A stretch of DNA of 64,000 nucleotides from Cellulomonas terrae (GTDB taxonomy: Bacteria; Actinomycetota; Actinomycetes; Actinomycetales; Cellulomonadaceae): positions 248,001 through 312,000 of the forward strand of contig NZ_BJWH01000001.1 in assembly GCF_007990265.1 (NCBI RefSeq), read 5' to 3'. Shown here one piece after another: positions 31,427 to 39,895 of the stretch (the first letter of the stretch is position 1; every line of letters starts with the position of its first letter). The position numbers and the translations under genes are program-made. Below the pieces are notes generated by a model. That model was not told where the DNA came from. It ran no database searches and saw nothing but the letters and a program-made list of their open reading frames with translations.

Positions 31427-31536
31427 ACGTCCGAGGACGTGCGCGCCATGGCGGGCACTGCCTCGGACGCAACGGGTGGTCAGACAGCGACGTCCGAGGA
31501 CGTGGTCGCCGCGGCGCTCACGTCCTCGGACGTCGC
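31427..31536. terminator. Bidirectional hairpin region with three copies of a 14-mer
   Basis: ACGTCCGAGGACGT occurs at 31427-31440 and 31490-31503, and as its reverse complement at 31520-31533. The last two extend to a perfect 17-bp stem (31487-31503 with 31520-31536) around a 16-base loop. It lies between the convergent ABC ATPase and ferredoxin reductase genes, so it probably terminates both. The first copy could pair with the third as an alternative stem. Confidence 0.65.
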
Positions 31537-31549
31537 AGTCCAGCCAGGG

Positions 31550-32923
31550 TCAGCTGCGGCCCAGCGAGATCGACACCATCTCGTCGCGCGGGACCAGCTT
31601 CACGCGCTCGCGGCCGTGCGGCTCGCCCAGCGAGCGCTCGTACGCGTCGAGGAGCTCCCAGCCCTGCCACGAGATGACGTCGACGCCGCGGCCCCGCAGG
31701 AACTCGGTGACCGCCTCGGGGTCGCGGTCGGTGGCCGTGTAGAACGCCTCGCCGGCCGCGGCCACGTCCTCGCCGAGGTGCCGGATGGTCTCCGACGCGT
31801 CCGACTTGGTGTGCCCGATGAGCCCGACGGGACCGCGCTTGATCCAACCGGTCGCGTAGACGCCCGGGAGCTGGTCGCCGTCGACGTCGACCACGCGGCC
31901 CTCGCGGTTGGGGATCACGCCCGCGACGTCGTCGAACGGGATGTCCACGAGCGGCGAGCCGAAGTAGCCGACCGCACGGTAGACGGCCTGCACGGGCCAG
32001 TCGTGCGTCTGCCCGGTTCCCGTGACGTTGCCGTCGCCGTTCAGCGCGGTGCGCTCGGTGCGGACGCCGACGACGTGCCCGTCCTCGCCGAGGATCTCGA
32101 CGGGCTTGTGCAGGAAGTGCAGGTGGATGCGCCGGCTCGCGGTGTTCTCCTCCGGCTCCTTCAGCGTCCAGTCCGTGAGGGTCTTGACGACCTGCTTGGT
32201 CTGGTTGGACGAGTGGATGGCCGCCATCGACCCCTCGTCGAAGTCGAAGTCCTCGGGGTAGACGATGACGTCGACGTCGGGGACGTGACCGAGCTCGCGC
32301 AGCTCGAGCGGCGAGAACTTCACCTGCGCGGGGCCGCGGCGCGCGAACAGGTGCACGTCGGTGACCGGCGAGGCCTTGAGGAGGTCGTAGACGTTGGCCG
32401 GGACCTCGGTGGGCAGCAGGTCGTCGGCGTGCTTGGCCAGGATCCGGGCCACGTCGAGCGCCACGTTGCCCGCGCCGAGGACGGCGACGTGCTGGGCGGT
32501 CAGCGGCCAGGTGCGGGGGACGTCCGGGTGCCCGTCGTACCAGGACACGAAGTCGGCGGCGCCGTAGGAGCCCTCGAGGTCGATGCCCGGCACCGGCAGC
32601 GCCGCGTCGCGGATGGAGCCCGTGGAGAAGATGACGGCGTCGTAGAACTGGCGCAGGTCGTCGAGCTTGAGGTCCGTGCCGTAGTCGACGTTGGCGAGCA
32701 GGCGGATGTCACCGCGCTCCAGCACCTTCTGCAGGGCCACGATGATCTGCTTGATGCGCGGGTGGTCCGGCGCGACGCCGTAGCGCACGAGGCCGAACGG
32801 CGCGGGCAGGCGCTCGAAGAGGTCGATGCTGACGTCGAGGTCGGTCTTCGACAGGATGTCGGCGGCGTAGATGCCGGCCGGGCCTGCGCCGACGACGGCC
32901 ACTCGCAGAGTCGGGGTGCTCAC
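31550..32923 (-). CDS. fprA: Ferredoxin/adrenodoxin-NADP+ reductase (FprA type)
   Basis: 457 residues from GTG 32923 (MSTPTLRVAVVGAGPAGIYAAD). The FAD-binding GAGPAG lies at the N-terminus, the NADP-binding VLGAGNVALDVARILA around residues 150-165, and the C-terminal ATGWIKRGPVGLIGHTKSDA is the conserved adrenodoxin reductase segment. It moves electrons between NADPH and ferredoxins in the cytoplasm. It is followed by the hairpin region at 31427-31536. Confidence 0.93.
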   Translation of the reverse strand: MSTPTLRVAVVGAGPAGIYAADILSKTDLDVSIDLFERLPAPFGLVRYGVAPDHPRIKQIIVALQKVLERGDIRLLANVDYGTDLKLDDLRQFYDAVIFSTGSIRDAALPVPGIDLEGSYGAADFVSWYDGHPDVPRTWPLTAQHVAVLGAGNVALDVARILAKHADDLLPTEVPANVYDLLKASPVTDVHLFARRGPAQVKFSPLELRELGHVPDVDVIVYPEDFDFDEGSMAAIHSSNQTKQVVKTLTDWTLKEPEENTASRRIHLHFLHKPVEILGEDGHVVGVRTERTALNGDGNVTGTGQTHDWPVQAVYRAVGYFGSPLVDIPFDDVAGVIPNREGRVVDVDGDQLPGVYATGWIKRGPVGLIGHTKSDASETIRHLGEDVAAAGEAFYTATDRDPEAVTEFLRGRGVDVISWQGWELLDAYERSLGEPHGRERVKLVPRDEMVSISLGRS

Positions 32924-33140
32924 GGGACGCGGGTGCCTTCCGATCAGGGGAGCCCTGCGGGGAGGTGCGTCAGGCCGGGTGCGGGCACGACCGACGGCAC
33001 CGTGCAGGACTGTGCTCAGGGCCAGTGTAGGACCGGCGGTGAGGCTGACCTTCCTTGCGCGCCAGCATCTGGACACTCGTGAGACGACGAGAGGGGTGGC
33101 GCCGCACACCTCCACGCGCTCGACGCCACCCCCGTCCGCG

Positions 33141-33180
33141 GTCCCGGGCGCCGTCCCGACGGAGGGACAGCGCCCGGGAC
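33141..33180 (-). terminator. Hairpin after the alpha-amylase gene
   Basis: Arms 33141-33157 and 33164-33180 pair as 11 bp, one C-A mismatch, then 5 bp, with a 6-base loop. It starts just past the amylase stop codon. The remaining 32924-33140 interval shows no gene. Confidence 0.75.
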
Positions 33181-33183
33181 GTC

Positions 33184-34971
33184 CTAGCCGCGCCAGGTGT
33201 CGGTCAGGGTGAGGACCCCGCTGGCCGGCACCGTCGCGGTGCGGTTGGACCCGGTCTCCCAGGTCACCGCACCGTTCGACTCCTTGCGCACGTACTTGTA
33301 CTGGACCACCGTCCCGGCCGGCAGCGTGACCGCAGCCCGCCACACCGGGTAGGCGGCCGACGACAGCGCGACCGCGTTCGCCGGGTTCCAGCTGCCCAGC
33401 TCCGCCCGGTCACCGACCACGAAGACGTTGTGGCCCCAGGACGTCGTGGCACTGACCCCGAAGGAGATCTGCGAGCTGGTCGTCGGGGTCGGTGTGGGCG
33501 TGGCCGTGCCCCCCGCGAGCTGGCCGACGTGCAGGGCGACCGAACCGTTGGCCGGGACGGTGAACGTCGCCGAGCCGCCCGACGCCACGGTGACCGTGGT
33601 GCCGGAGCACCCGCCGCTGGTGGAAGCCCCGCTGATCACGTCGCAGTAGCGGCCCGCCGGCAGGGACGTCTGGAACGTGCGCTGGAGCGCCGAGCCGTTG
33701 CGGTTGAGCGCCACGTACCCGAGCGACCCGCGTCCGTACGCCAGCCGCCCGCCGTCGCTCCACACGTTCGTGAGGGCCGCGGTGCCGACGGCGTTGCGGA
33801 AGCCGACCATGTGCGCGGTCTCGTTCCAGCGGTGCGCGCACGTCCAGGTGCCCTGCCCGCACACGGCGTCGTTCACCTTGCCGTTGCTCTGCTGCGGCGC
33901 CCCGGCGTCGTTGCTGCTGAACGCGTAGCCGGAGTAGACCGTCGGCCAGCCGTACGGGTAGCTCAGGGCGAACACGTTGGCCAGGCGGTAGTCGGAGCCG
34001 TTCTTGTAGCTCAGCGTCTCGCCGTTGCGCTCGGTGTCGTGGTTGTCGACGAACACCGCGGCCCTGTCGGTCGGCAGCAGCCAGGACTGGTCCTTGAGAC
34101 CGCCGAGCGAGGACAGGTTCCCGCTCTGGAACACCGACTTGAGGTGCCGGGAGTAGTTGAACTCGTTGGAGTCGCCGGAGCCGAAGTACTCCGCGGGCTG
34201 GATCGGCTCGCCGCCGCCCGCGATCACCTCGTGCTCGATGTAGACGCTCTGGTCGCTCAGCTTGCCCTTGATCGCCTCCAGGTCGCCGGCGGCGATGTGC
34301 TTGGACGCGTCGACCCGGAAGCCGCGGACGCCCAGCGAGATGAGGTCGTTGAGGTAGGCCGCGATCTCCGAGCGGACGTAGTCGCTGCTCGTGTCGAGGT
34401 CCTGCAGACCGACCAGCCGGCAGTTCTGCACCTGGTACCGGTCGTGGTAGCTGCTGATGTTCGTCCGGCAGCCGTGGAAGTCCTGCGGGCCGTAGCCACC
34501 CTCGGGTCCGGGATAGCGCTCCTCGGAGTACGCGGTGCCCGCCCAGCCGGTGCCAGCGCTGGTCTGGCCCGACATGTGGTTGACGACGACGTCCGTGATG
34601 ACCGACACGCCGGCCGCGCGGCAGGTGTCGATCATCGCCTTGTACTCGGCGCGGGTGCCCAGCTTGGACGCGACCTTGTAGCTGACGGGCTGGTAGGACG
34701 TCCACCACTGGCCGGAGAGCACGACGTGCTCGTTGGGCGGGGAGGTCTGGACGTAGCCGTACCCGGCAGGGCCCAGCTGGGTGGTGCACTCCTGCGCGAT
34801 CGCGTTCCAGGTCCACTGGAACAGGTTGGCGGCGGGGCGCATGGTGGCCGGTGCGGCGGTGGCGGTCTGGGCGGCCGTGAGCCCGGCGGCGGTCAGGCCC
34901 GCCAGGGACAGGACCGCGGCCAGCAGGGCGCCGAGCGCGGCTCGGCGTGGGCGGGTGGGTTCGGTCGACAC
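33184..34971 (-). CDS. Secreted alpha-amylase with C-terminal CBM20 starch-binding domain
   Basis: 595 residues from GTG 34971, with GAGGAG upstream. A signal peptide (residues 1-40, ending ATAAPA) is followed by a GH13 barrel: region I DVVVNHMSG, region II GFRVDASKH with nucleophile Asp221, acid/base Glu248 in HEVIAGG, region IV FVDNHD with Asp312. A beta domain is followed by a Thr/Pro linker (TPTPTPTTSS) and a CBM20 domain of about 95 residues (GHNVFVVGDRAELGSWNPANA). It cleaves internal alpha-1,4 bonds of starch outside the cell. Architecture matches streptomycete amylases. A more upstream frame to 35241 was rejected because it buries the signal peptide. Confidence 0.95.
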   Translation of the reverse strand: MSTEPTRPRRAALGALLAAVLSLAGLTAAGLTAAQTATAAPATMRPAANLFQWTWNAIAQECTTQLGPAGYGYVQTSPPNEHVVLSGQWWTSYQPVSYKVASKLGTRAEYKAMIDTCRAAGVSVITDVVVNHMSGQTSAGTGWAGTAYSEERYPGPEGGYGPQDFHGCRTNISSYHDRYQVQNCRLVGLQDLDTSSDYVRSEIAAYLNDLISLGVRGFRVDASKHIAAGDLEAIKGKLSDQSVYIEHEVIAGGGEPIQPAEYFGSGDSNEFNYSRHLKSVFQSGNLSSLGGLKDQSWLLPTDRAAVFVDNHDTERNGETLSYKNGSDYRLANVFALSYPYGWPTVYSGYAFSSNDAGAPQQSNGKVNDAVCGQGTWTCAHRWNETAHMVGFRNAVGTAALTNVWSDGGRLAYGRGSLGYVALNRNGSALQRTFQTSLPAGRYCDVISGASTSGGCSGTTVTVASGGSATFTVPANGSVALHVGQLAGGTATPTPTPTTSSQISFGVSATTSWGHNVFVVGDRAELGSWNPANAVALSSAAYPVWRAAVTLPAGTVVQYKYVRKESNGAVTWETGSNRTATVPASGVLTLTDTWRG

Positions 34972-35190
34972 GTGGTGCACTCCTCGCGGTGGGGCCGACG
35001 TCGTCGTCGGGCCGCTCGCGGTCACCGCATCGTCGCGATGACCGGCCTGCCTCCGCACGACGCGCACCGGGTGGTGGCGGCGCGCGGCCCTGCGGGTGGG
35101 ACCGGCGGACCGACCCCGAGGAGGTGTACCGACCGCCAGGATCCCTGGCGGAGGGCGCGCTGCACCGGCACCGCACGGCGTGAAACACGC

Positions 35191-35220
35191 CCTGCAACGT
35201 CGATGCAAGTTGCTGCAATC
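35191..35220 (-). promoter_or_regulatory. Phased TTGCA repeats upstream of the amylase (MalR-like site)
   Basis: Read on the minus strand, TTGCA occurs three times with starts 10 and 11 bases apart (forward TGCAA at 35193, 35204 and 35214), i.e. on one face of the helix. Similar TTGCA-type direct repeats lie in actinobacterial alpha-amylase promoters controlled by a LacI-family maltose regulator. The 34972-35273 interval otherwise holds about 200 bases of amylase leader with no gene seen, plus the rarD promoter. Confidence 0.5.
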
Positions 35221-35261
35221 GGACACTAGGCGAGGCGTCACCCACCGTCAACCGGGGACCT

Positions 35262-35267
35262 TAGGCT
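35262..35267 (+). promoter_or_regulatory. -10 element for leaderless rarD-type mRNA
   Basis: TAGGCT ends 6 bases before the GTG at 35274 and no ribosome binding site exists, so transcription probably begins at the start codon. Confidence 0.5.
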
Positions 35268-35273
35268 CGACCG

Positions 35274-36230
35274 GTGCCCGACTCCCCCGCCACCCGCCGG
35301 CCGGTCGTCGTCCCCATGGACGGGCTCGGCCTCGCGACGGGCGTCGGGGCCTACGTCCTGTGGGGCCTGCTCCCGCTCTACTTCCCGCTGCTGCAGCCGG
35401 CCGGTGCGGTCGAGATCATCGCGCACCGCGTGGTGTGGTCGCTGTTGTTCTGCCTCGCCCTGCTCGCCGCCACACGGACCTGGGGCGCCTTCGTCACCGC
35501 GCTGCGCAACCGCCGCACGCTCGGCGTCCTGGCCGTCGCCGCCGTGCTCCTCGCGATCAACTGGCTCGTCTTCGTGTTCGGCATCCTCACCGACCGGGTC
35601 GTCGACGCCGCCCTCGGCTACTACATCAACCCGCTGGTCACCGTCACGCTCGCCGTCGTCGTCCTGCGCGAGCGGCTGCGGCCCGTGCAGTGGGTCGCCC
35701 TCGGGTTCGGGGCCGCCGCCGTCGCGGTCATCACCGCCGGCTACGGACAGCTGCCGTGGATCGCGCTGGTCCTCGCCTGCAGCTTCGGGTTCTACGGCCT
35801 CATCAAGAACCGCGTCGGGCGCACCGTCGCAGCCGTGCCCGGGCTCGCCGTCGAGACCCTGGTGCTCGCCCCCGTGGCCCTCGGCTACCTGGTCTGGACG
35901 AGCGCCGTCGGCCAGGGCACGTTCGAGACGGAAGGTGCCGCGCACGCGCTGGTTCTCGCGTCGTCCGGCGTCGTCACCGCCATCCCGCTGCTGCTCTTCA
36001 ACTCCGCCGCCCGCCGCCTGCCCCTGTCCATGCTCGGGATGCTGCAGTACATCGCCCCGACGCTCCAGCTGCTCATCGGCGTCCTGGTCCTGGGCGAGCA
36101 GATGCCCGCCGCACGCTGGTGGGGGTTCGCGCTGGTGTGGACGGCGCTCGCCATCCTCACCGTCGACGGCGTCCGCACGAGCAGGGCGCATCGGCTCAGC
36201 CGGCGCGCCTCCGAGGTCAGCGGGCGCTGA
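35274..36230 (+). CDS. rarD: EamA-family transporter, RarD type
   Basis: 318 residues from GTG 35274. Ten hydrophobic segments with the RarD signatures [48 protein letters not shown] and [18 protein letters not shown]. RarD proteins are inner-membrane permeases of the drug/metabolite superfamily; substrate unproven. The stop overlaps the convergent phosphatase stop by 14 bases. Confidence 0.93.
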   Translation: MPDSPATRRPVVVPMDGLGLATGVGAYVLWGLLPLYFPLLQPAGAVEIIAHRVVWSLLFCLALLAATRTWGAFVTALRNRRTLGVLAVAAVLLAINWLVFVFGILTDRVVDAALGYYINPLVTVTLAVVVLRERLRPVQWVALGFGAAAVAVITAGYGQLPWIALVLACSFGFYGLIKNRVGRTVAAVPGLAVETLVLAPVALGYLVWTSAVGQGTFETEGAAHALVLASSGVVTAIPLLLFNSAARRLPLSMLGMLQYIAPTLQLLIGVLVLGEQMPAARWWGFALVWTALAILTVDGVRTSRAHRLSRRASEVSGR

Positions 36231-36951
36231 GCGTCGCGTCGAGGACGATCGCCGTCACGTTGTCGTGCCCGCCCGCCGCGAGCGCAGCCGCGACCAGGCG
36301 GTCCGCCGCAGCCTGCGCCTCGTCCTCGGCACGCAGCTCGGCCTGGATGCGGGCGTCCGACAGCTCGTCCGTCAGCCCGTCCGAGCACACGAGCATGCGG
36401 TCCCCCGGGCTCACCGGGAGCAGCCACACGTCTGGCTCGACCTCCGACGCACCGCCACCGAGCACCCGCGTCACCACGTTCCGACGCGGGTGGTGCTGCG
36501 CGTCCGCGGCCCGCACCAGGCCACGCTCGACCAGCTCCGCGACCTCCGAGTGGTCCCGCGTCACCTGCTCGAGCACCCCGCCGGCCATCCGGTAGGTGCG
36601 CGAGTCGCCCACGTTCAGCACCAGCCAGCACGGGGTCTCGCCGTGCGTCGTCACGACGACCCCCGTCACCGTGGTGCCGGGCCGCCGGCCCGTGATCGAC
36701 GGGAGGTCCCGCACCGCCGCGTGCGCTGCCCGCACGTACGACCGGACGTCCGCGGGCGTCGGCGTCCCGTCACCCAGCCCCCGGAGGGCGTCGATGGCCG
36801 TCCGGCTCGCCACCTCACCTGCCTCGTGGCCGCCCATGCCGTCCGCGACGAGGTAGACACCGTCGCTCACCGAGACGCTGTCCTCGTTGCGCGTCCGCCG
36901 GGCCGTCTCCGTGGCGACGCCGACACGGAGGCTCACGCGGGAGTCGGTCAT
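36217..36951 (-). CDS. PP2C-family protein serine/threonine phosphatase
   Basis: 244 residues from ATG 36951. Metal-binding motifs are complete: [29 protein letters not shown] and [12 protein letters not shown]. No membrane segment or extra sensor domain is present, so it is a compact cytosolic enzyme like those opposing Ser/Thr kinases in actinobacteria. No kinase gene is nearby. A 170-base spacer without recognisable features separates it from the prenyl synthase. Confidence 0.93.
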   Translation of the reverse strand: MTDSRVSLRVGVATETARRTRNEDSVSVSDGVYLVADGMGGHEAGEVASRTAIDALRGLGDGTPTPADVRSYVRAAHAAVRDLPSITGRRPGTTVTGVVVTTHGETPCWLVLNVGDSRTYRMAGGVLEQVTRDHSEVAELVERGLVRAADAQHHPRRNVVTRVLGGGASEVEPDVWLLPVSPGDRMLVCSDGLTDELSDARIQAELRAEDEAQAAADRLVAAALAAGGHDNVTAIVLDATLSAR

Positions 36952-37121
36952 CGCGTGGGGCTCCGGTGCGTCATCGGCGTCCTTCGGGTGCGTCGGGCGT
37001 GGGCTGCCCGACGTGAGTCGACGGTCAGCATAGCCAGTCGGACAGGTCGTGACGCCAGGCGCCTGTGGGGCGTGACCTGCGGTCCCGCCGGTCGTGACCG
37101 GCCGTGCCCGACCCGCAGCGG

Positions 37122-38129
37122 TCAGGCGGCGCGGTCCACGAGGGCGTCCGCGAACGAGACGAGCGCGTCCTTGACCGGCCCCGCGGGGAGCGGGTCCAGC
37201 TCGCGGACCGCTGCCTGGGCGAGCGCCACGGCGCGGGCGCGCGTGTCCGCCACGACAGGGTGCTCCCGGAGCGCGGCGACCGCGGCCGCCAGGTCGTCGT
37301 CGCCCGACAGGTCCCCGTCGAGCAGCGCGACCAGCCGGCGGTCCTCGTCGGAGGAGCCCTCCTGCGCGGCACGGGCCCGCAGGAGGAGCGCCGGCATCGT
37401 CGGCACGCGCTCCCGCAGGTCGGTGCCGGGGGTCTTGCCGGTCACGTCGCCGTCCGAGGTCAGGTCGATGACGTCGTCGGCCAGCTGGAAAGCGACGCCG
37501 ATCTTCTCCCCGAAGCCCGTGACGGTGGCGACGACGTCGGGTCGGCAGCCCGCGAACATCGCCCCGAACCGGGCCGACGTGGCGATGAGCGACGCCGTCT
37601 TGTCCGCGAGCACCTGCAGGTAGTGGGCCACGCGGTCGTCCTCGGGCCGCGGGCCGACCGTCTCGTGGAGCTGGCCCAGGCAGAGCCGCTCGAACGTGGC
37701 GGCCTGGATCCGGACCGCGTCCGGCCCGAGACCGGCGACCGTCGCCGACGCACGCGCGAACAGCAGGTCGCCGGTGAGGATGGCGACGGAGTTGCCCCAG
37801 ACCTCGTGAGCCGCAGGCGCACCCCGCCGCAGCGGCGCGGAGTCCATGACGTCGTCGTGGTACAGGGTGGCCAGGTGCGTGAGCTCGACGACGACGGCGG
37901 CGTCCACCACCTCGCGGCGAGAGCCGTCGCCCAGCTCGGCGGCGAGCAGGGTCAGCAGCGGGCGCAGTCGCTTGCCGCCCGCGTTGACCAGGTGCCGCGA
38001 CGCGTCGTCGGCCAGCGGGTCCACGTTGGTCACGGCGTCGCGCAGACGCTCCTCGACCAGCGCGAGCCGCGCGGCCAGCCGGTCGGCCAGGTCAGGGTCG
38101 GCCAGCGGGAAGGCCGTCGACGAAGTCAC
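37122..38129 (-). CDS. Polyprenyl (E-type) diphosphate synthase, probably for menaquinone side chain
   Basis: 335 residues from GTG 38129. The first aspartate-rich motif is LYHDDVMD and the second FQLADDVIDL; GGKRLRPLLTLLAAE and TGDLLFARA are conserved. It condenses isopentenyl diphosphate onto allylic diphosphates to make the long prenyl chain. Chain length cannot be set from sequence alone. Position 60 bases after nuoN and the nearby menD, menF and menG support a menaquinone role. It may be the last gene of the nuo transcript. Confidence 0.92.
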   Translation of the reverse strand: MTSSTAFPLADPDLADRLAARLALVEERLRDAVTNVDPLADDASRHLVNAGGKRLRPLLTLLAAELGDGSRREVVDAAVVVELTHLATLYHDDVMDSAPLRRGAPAAHEVWGNSVAILTGDLLFARASATVAGLGPDAVRIQAATFERLCLGQLHETVGPRPEDDRVAHYLQVLADKTASLIATSARFGAMFAGCRPDVVATVTGFGEKIGVAFQLADDVIDLTSDGDVTGKTPGTDLRERVPTMPALLLRARAAQEGSSDEDRRLVALLDGDLSGDDDLAAAVAALREHPVVADTRARAVALAQAAVRELDPLPAGPVKDALVSFADALVDRAA

Positions 38130-38191
38130 GGCTAGAACCTATCCCGGCGCAGCGATCTCGCCGGACAGGACGACGTCACCGCGTCACAGCG

Positions 38192-39895
38192 TCATGCCAG
38201 GAACGTCGCCACGGACGCGATGAGGTCGAGCACCGGCGACGGGAACACGCCGAGGACGATCGTCACGAGGGCGCAGACGGCGATCGCGACCACGGCGAGC
38301 CCCTCGGTCCCGACCACCGTCGTCGAGACCGTCGAGCGCGCCTGCACGACCGGCTCCGCCTCGACGGCGACCGCCGAGTCCCCGCCGAGGGCGAATCCCT
38401 CCGCCGACGGAGCCAGGGACGACGGCCCCGTGCCCTCGTCCTGCGCCCCGGCGGGCTCCGTGAAGAACATCAGCACGATGATCCGCACGTAGAAGAACAC
38501 CGCGACGGACGACGCCAGCACGCCGATGAGCGCCAGCGGCCACGCGCCGCCCTCGACCGCCGCCGAGAACACGGAGAACTTCCCCGCGAAGCCCGCGGTC
38601 AGCGGGATGCCCGCGAAGGAGAGCAGGAACAGGGCGAACGTCAGGGCGAGCAGCGGGTGCGTCCGGCCGAGACCGGCCCACTGCGACAGGTGCGTGGCCT
38701 CGCCGAGGACGGGGCCGTTCCCCTCGGGGTCGTCGGGCCTGCCCGCGCGCTCCCGCACGAGCCAGACGATGCCGAACGCGCCGACGGTCGCCGCCCCGTA
38801 GACGAGCAGGTAGAACAGCACCGCGACGATGCCGGCCTCGTTCAGCGCGATGATGCCGGTGAGGATGAACCCCGCGTGCGCGATCGAGGAGTAGCCCAGG
38901 ACGCGCTTCATGTCCGTCTGGACCAGCGCCGCGACCGTGCCGACGACCATCGTGAGGATGGCGACCGTCCACAGCAGCACACCGAGGTCCCACGCCATGC
39001 CGGGCAGCATCGTGTAGACGACCCGGAGCAGCGCACCGAACGCCGCGGCCTTCGTGCACGCGGCCATGAAACCGGTGATCGGGGTCGGGGCGCCCTGGTA
39101 GACGTCGGGCGTCCACGTGTGGAACGGGACGGCGCCGACCTTGAACAGCAGGCCGGACAGGATCAGCACCGAGCCGACCAGCAGCAGTCCGTCCATGCCG
39201 CCCGGGACCTGGGTGGCCTCGGAGATCTCCGAGTACCGCAGCGACCCCGAGTACCCGTAGACCAGGGCGATGCCGAAGAGCAGCAGGGCCGAGGAGAACG
39301 CGCCGAGCAGGAAGTACTTCATCGACGCCTCCTGCGAGAGCAGGCGCCGGCGGCGGGCCATGCCCGTGAGCAGGTAGAGCGGGAGGGAGAGCACCTCGAG
39401 CGCGACGAACAGCGTCAGCAGGTCACCCGTGGCGGGGAAGATCAGCATGCCGCCGGTGGCGAAGAGCACCAGCGGGTAGATCTCCGTCTGCTGCACCCCC
39501 TTGCGGCGCGCGAGCTCCTCGTAGTCGGAGCCCGGCACGGCGGCGGCGTTGGGCGCGAACGCGTCCTCCCCGGTCTCCGTGCGGTCCGCGATGATCAGCA
39601 GCGAGACCAGCGCGAGCAGCGCGATGGTGGCCTGCAGGACCAGCGTCGGCCCGTCGACCAGCAGGGAACCGCCGAGCACGACGGTGCCGCCGGACGCCTC
39701 GACCCCGTTCCACAGCGCGGCGACCGCGATGACGGCCCCGGCCAGCGCGGCGACCGCGAGGGTCAGCTGGACCGTGCGGCGTGCCCGGGCGGGCACGAAC
39801 GCCTCGACGAGCACGCCGACCACGGCGGCGAGCAGCACGATGACGACCGGGCTCAGCGCGGCCCAGTCGACCGTCGGTGCGACGAACTCGGTCAT
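38192..39895 (-). CDS. nuoN: NADH-quinone oxidoreductase subunit N
   Basis: 567 residues from ATG 39895, overlapping the nuoM stop by 4 bases. About fourteen membrane helices; the antiporter-like core has the conserved TGMARRRRLLSQEASMKYFLLGAFSSALLLFG and MGYSSIAH-like VLGYSSIAHAGFILTG segments. One of the three proton-pumping antiporter-like subunits in the membrane arm. A cytoplasmic loop near residues 465-500 is unusually polar (EPAGAQDEGTGPSSLAPSA). Confidence 0.96.
   Translation of the reverse strand: MTEFVAPTVDWAALSPVVIVLLAAVVGVLVEAFVPARARRTVQLTLAVAALAGAVIAVAALWNGVEASGGTVVLGGSLLVDGPTLVLQATIALLALVSLLIIADRTETGEDAFAPNAAAVPGSDYEELARRKGVQQTEIYPLVLFATGGMLIFPATGDLLTLFVALEVLSLPLYLLTGMARRRRLLSQEASMKYFLLGAFSSALLLFGIALVYGYSGSLRYSEISEATQVPGGMDGLLLVGSVLILSGLLFKVGAVPFHTWTPDVYQGAPTPITGFMAACTKAAAFGALLRVVYTMLPGMAWDLGVLLWTVAILTMVVGTVAALVQTDMKRVLGYSSIAHAGFILTGIIALNEAGIVAVLFYLLVYGAATVGAFGIVWLVRERAGRPDDPEGNGPVLGEATHLSQWAGLGRTHPLLALTFALFLLSFAGIPLTAGFAGKFSVFSAAVEGGAWPLALIGVLASSVAVFFYVRIIVLMFFTEPAGAQDEGTGPSSLAPSAEGFALGGDSAVAVEAEPVVQARSTVSTTVVGTEGLAVVAIAVCALVTIVLGVFPSPVLDLIASVATFLA

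Noticed and set aside
31449-31556. Small open frame starting at ATG 31449 through the repeat region
   Set aside because: No ribosome binding site and it runs on antisense to the ferredoxin reductase gene; the hairpin explanation fits better.
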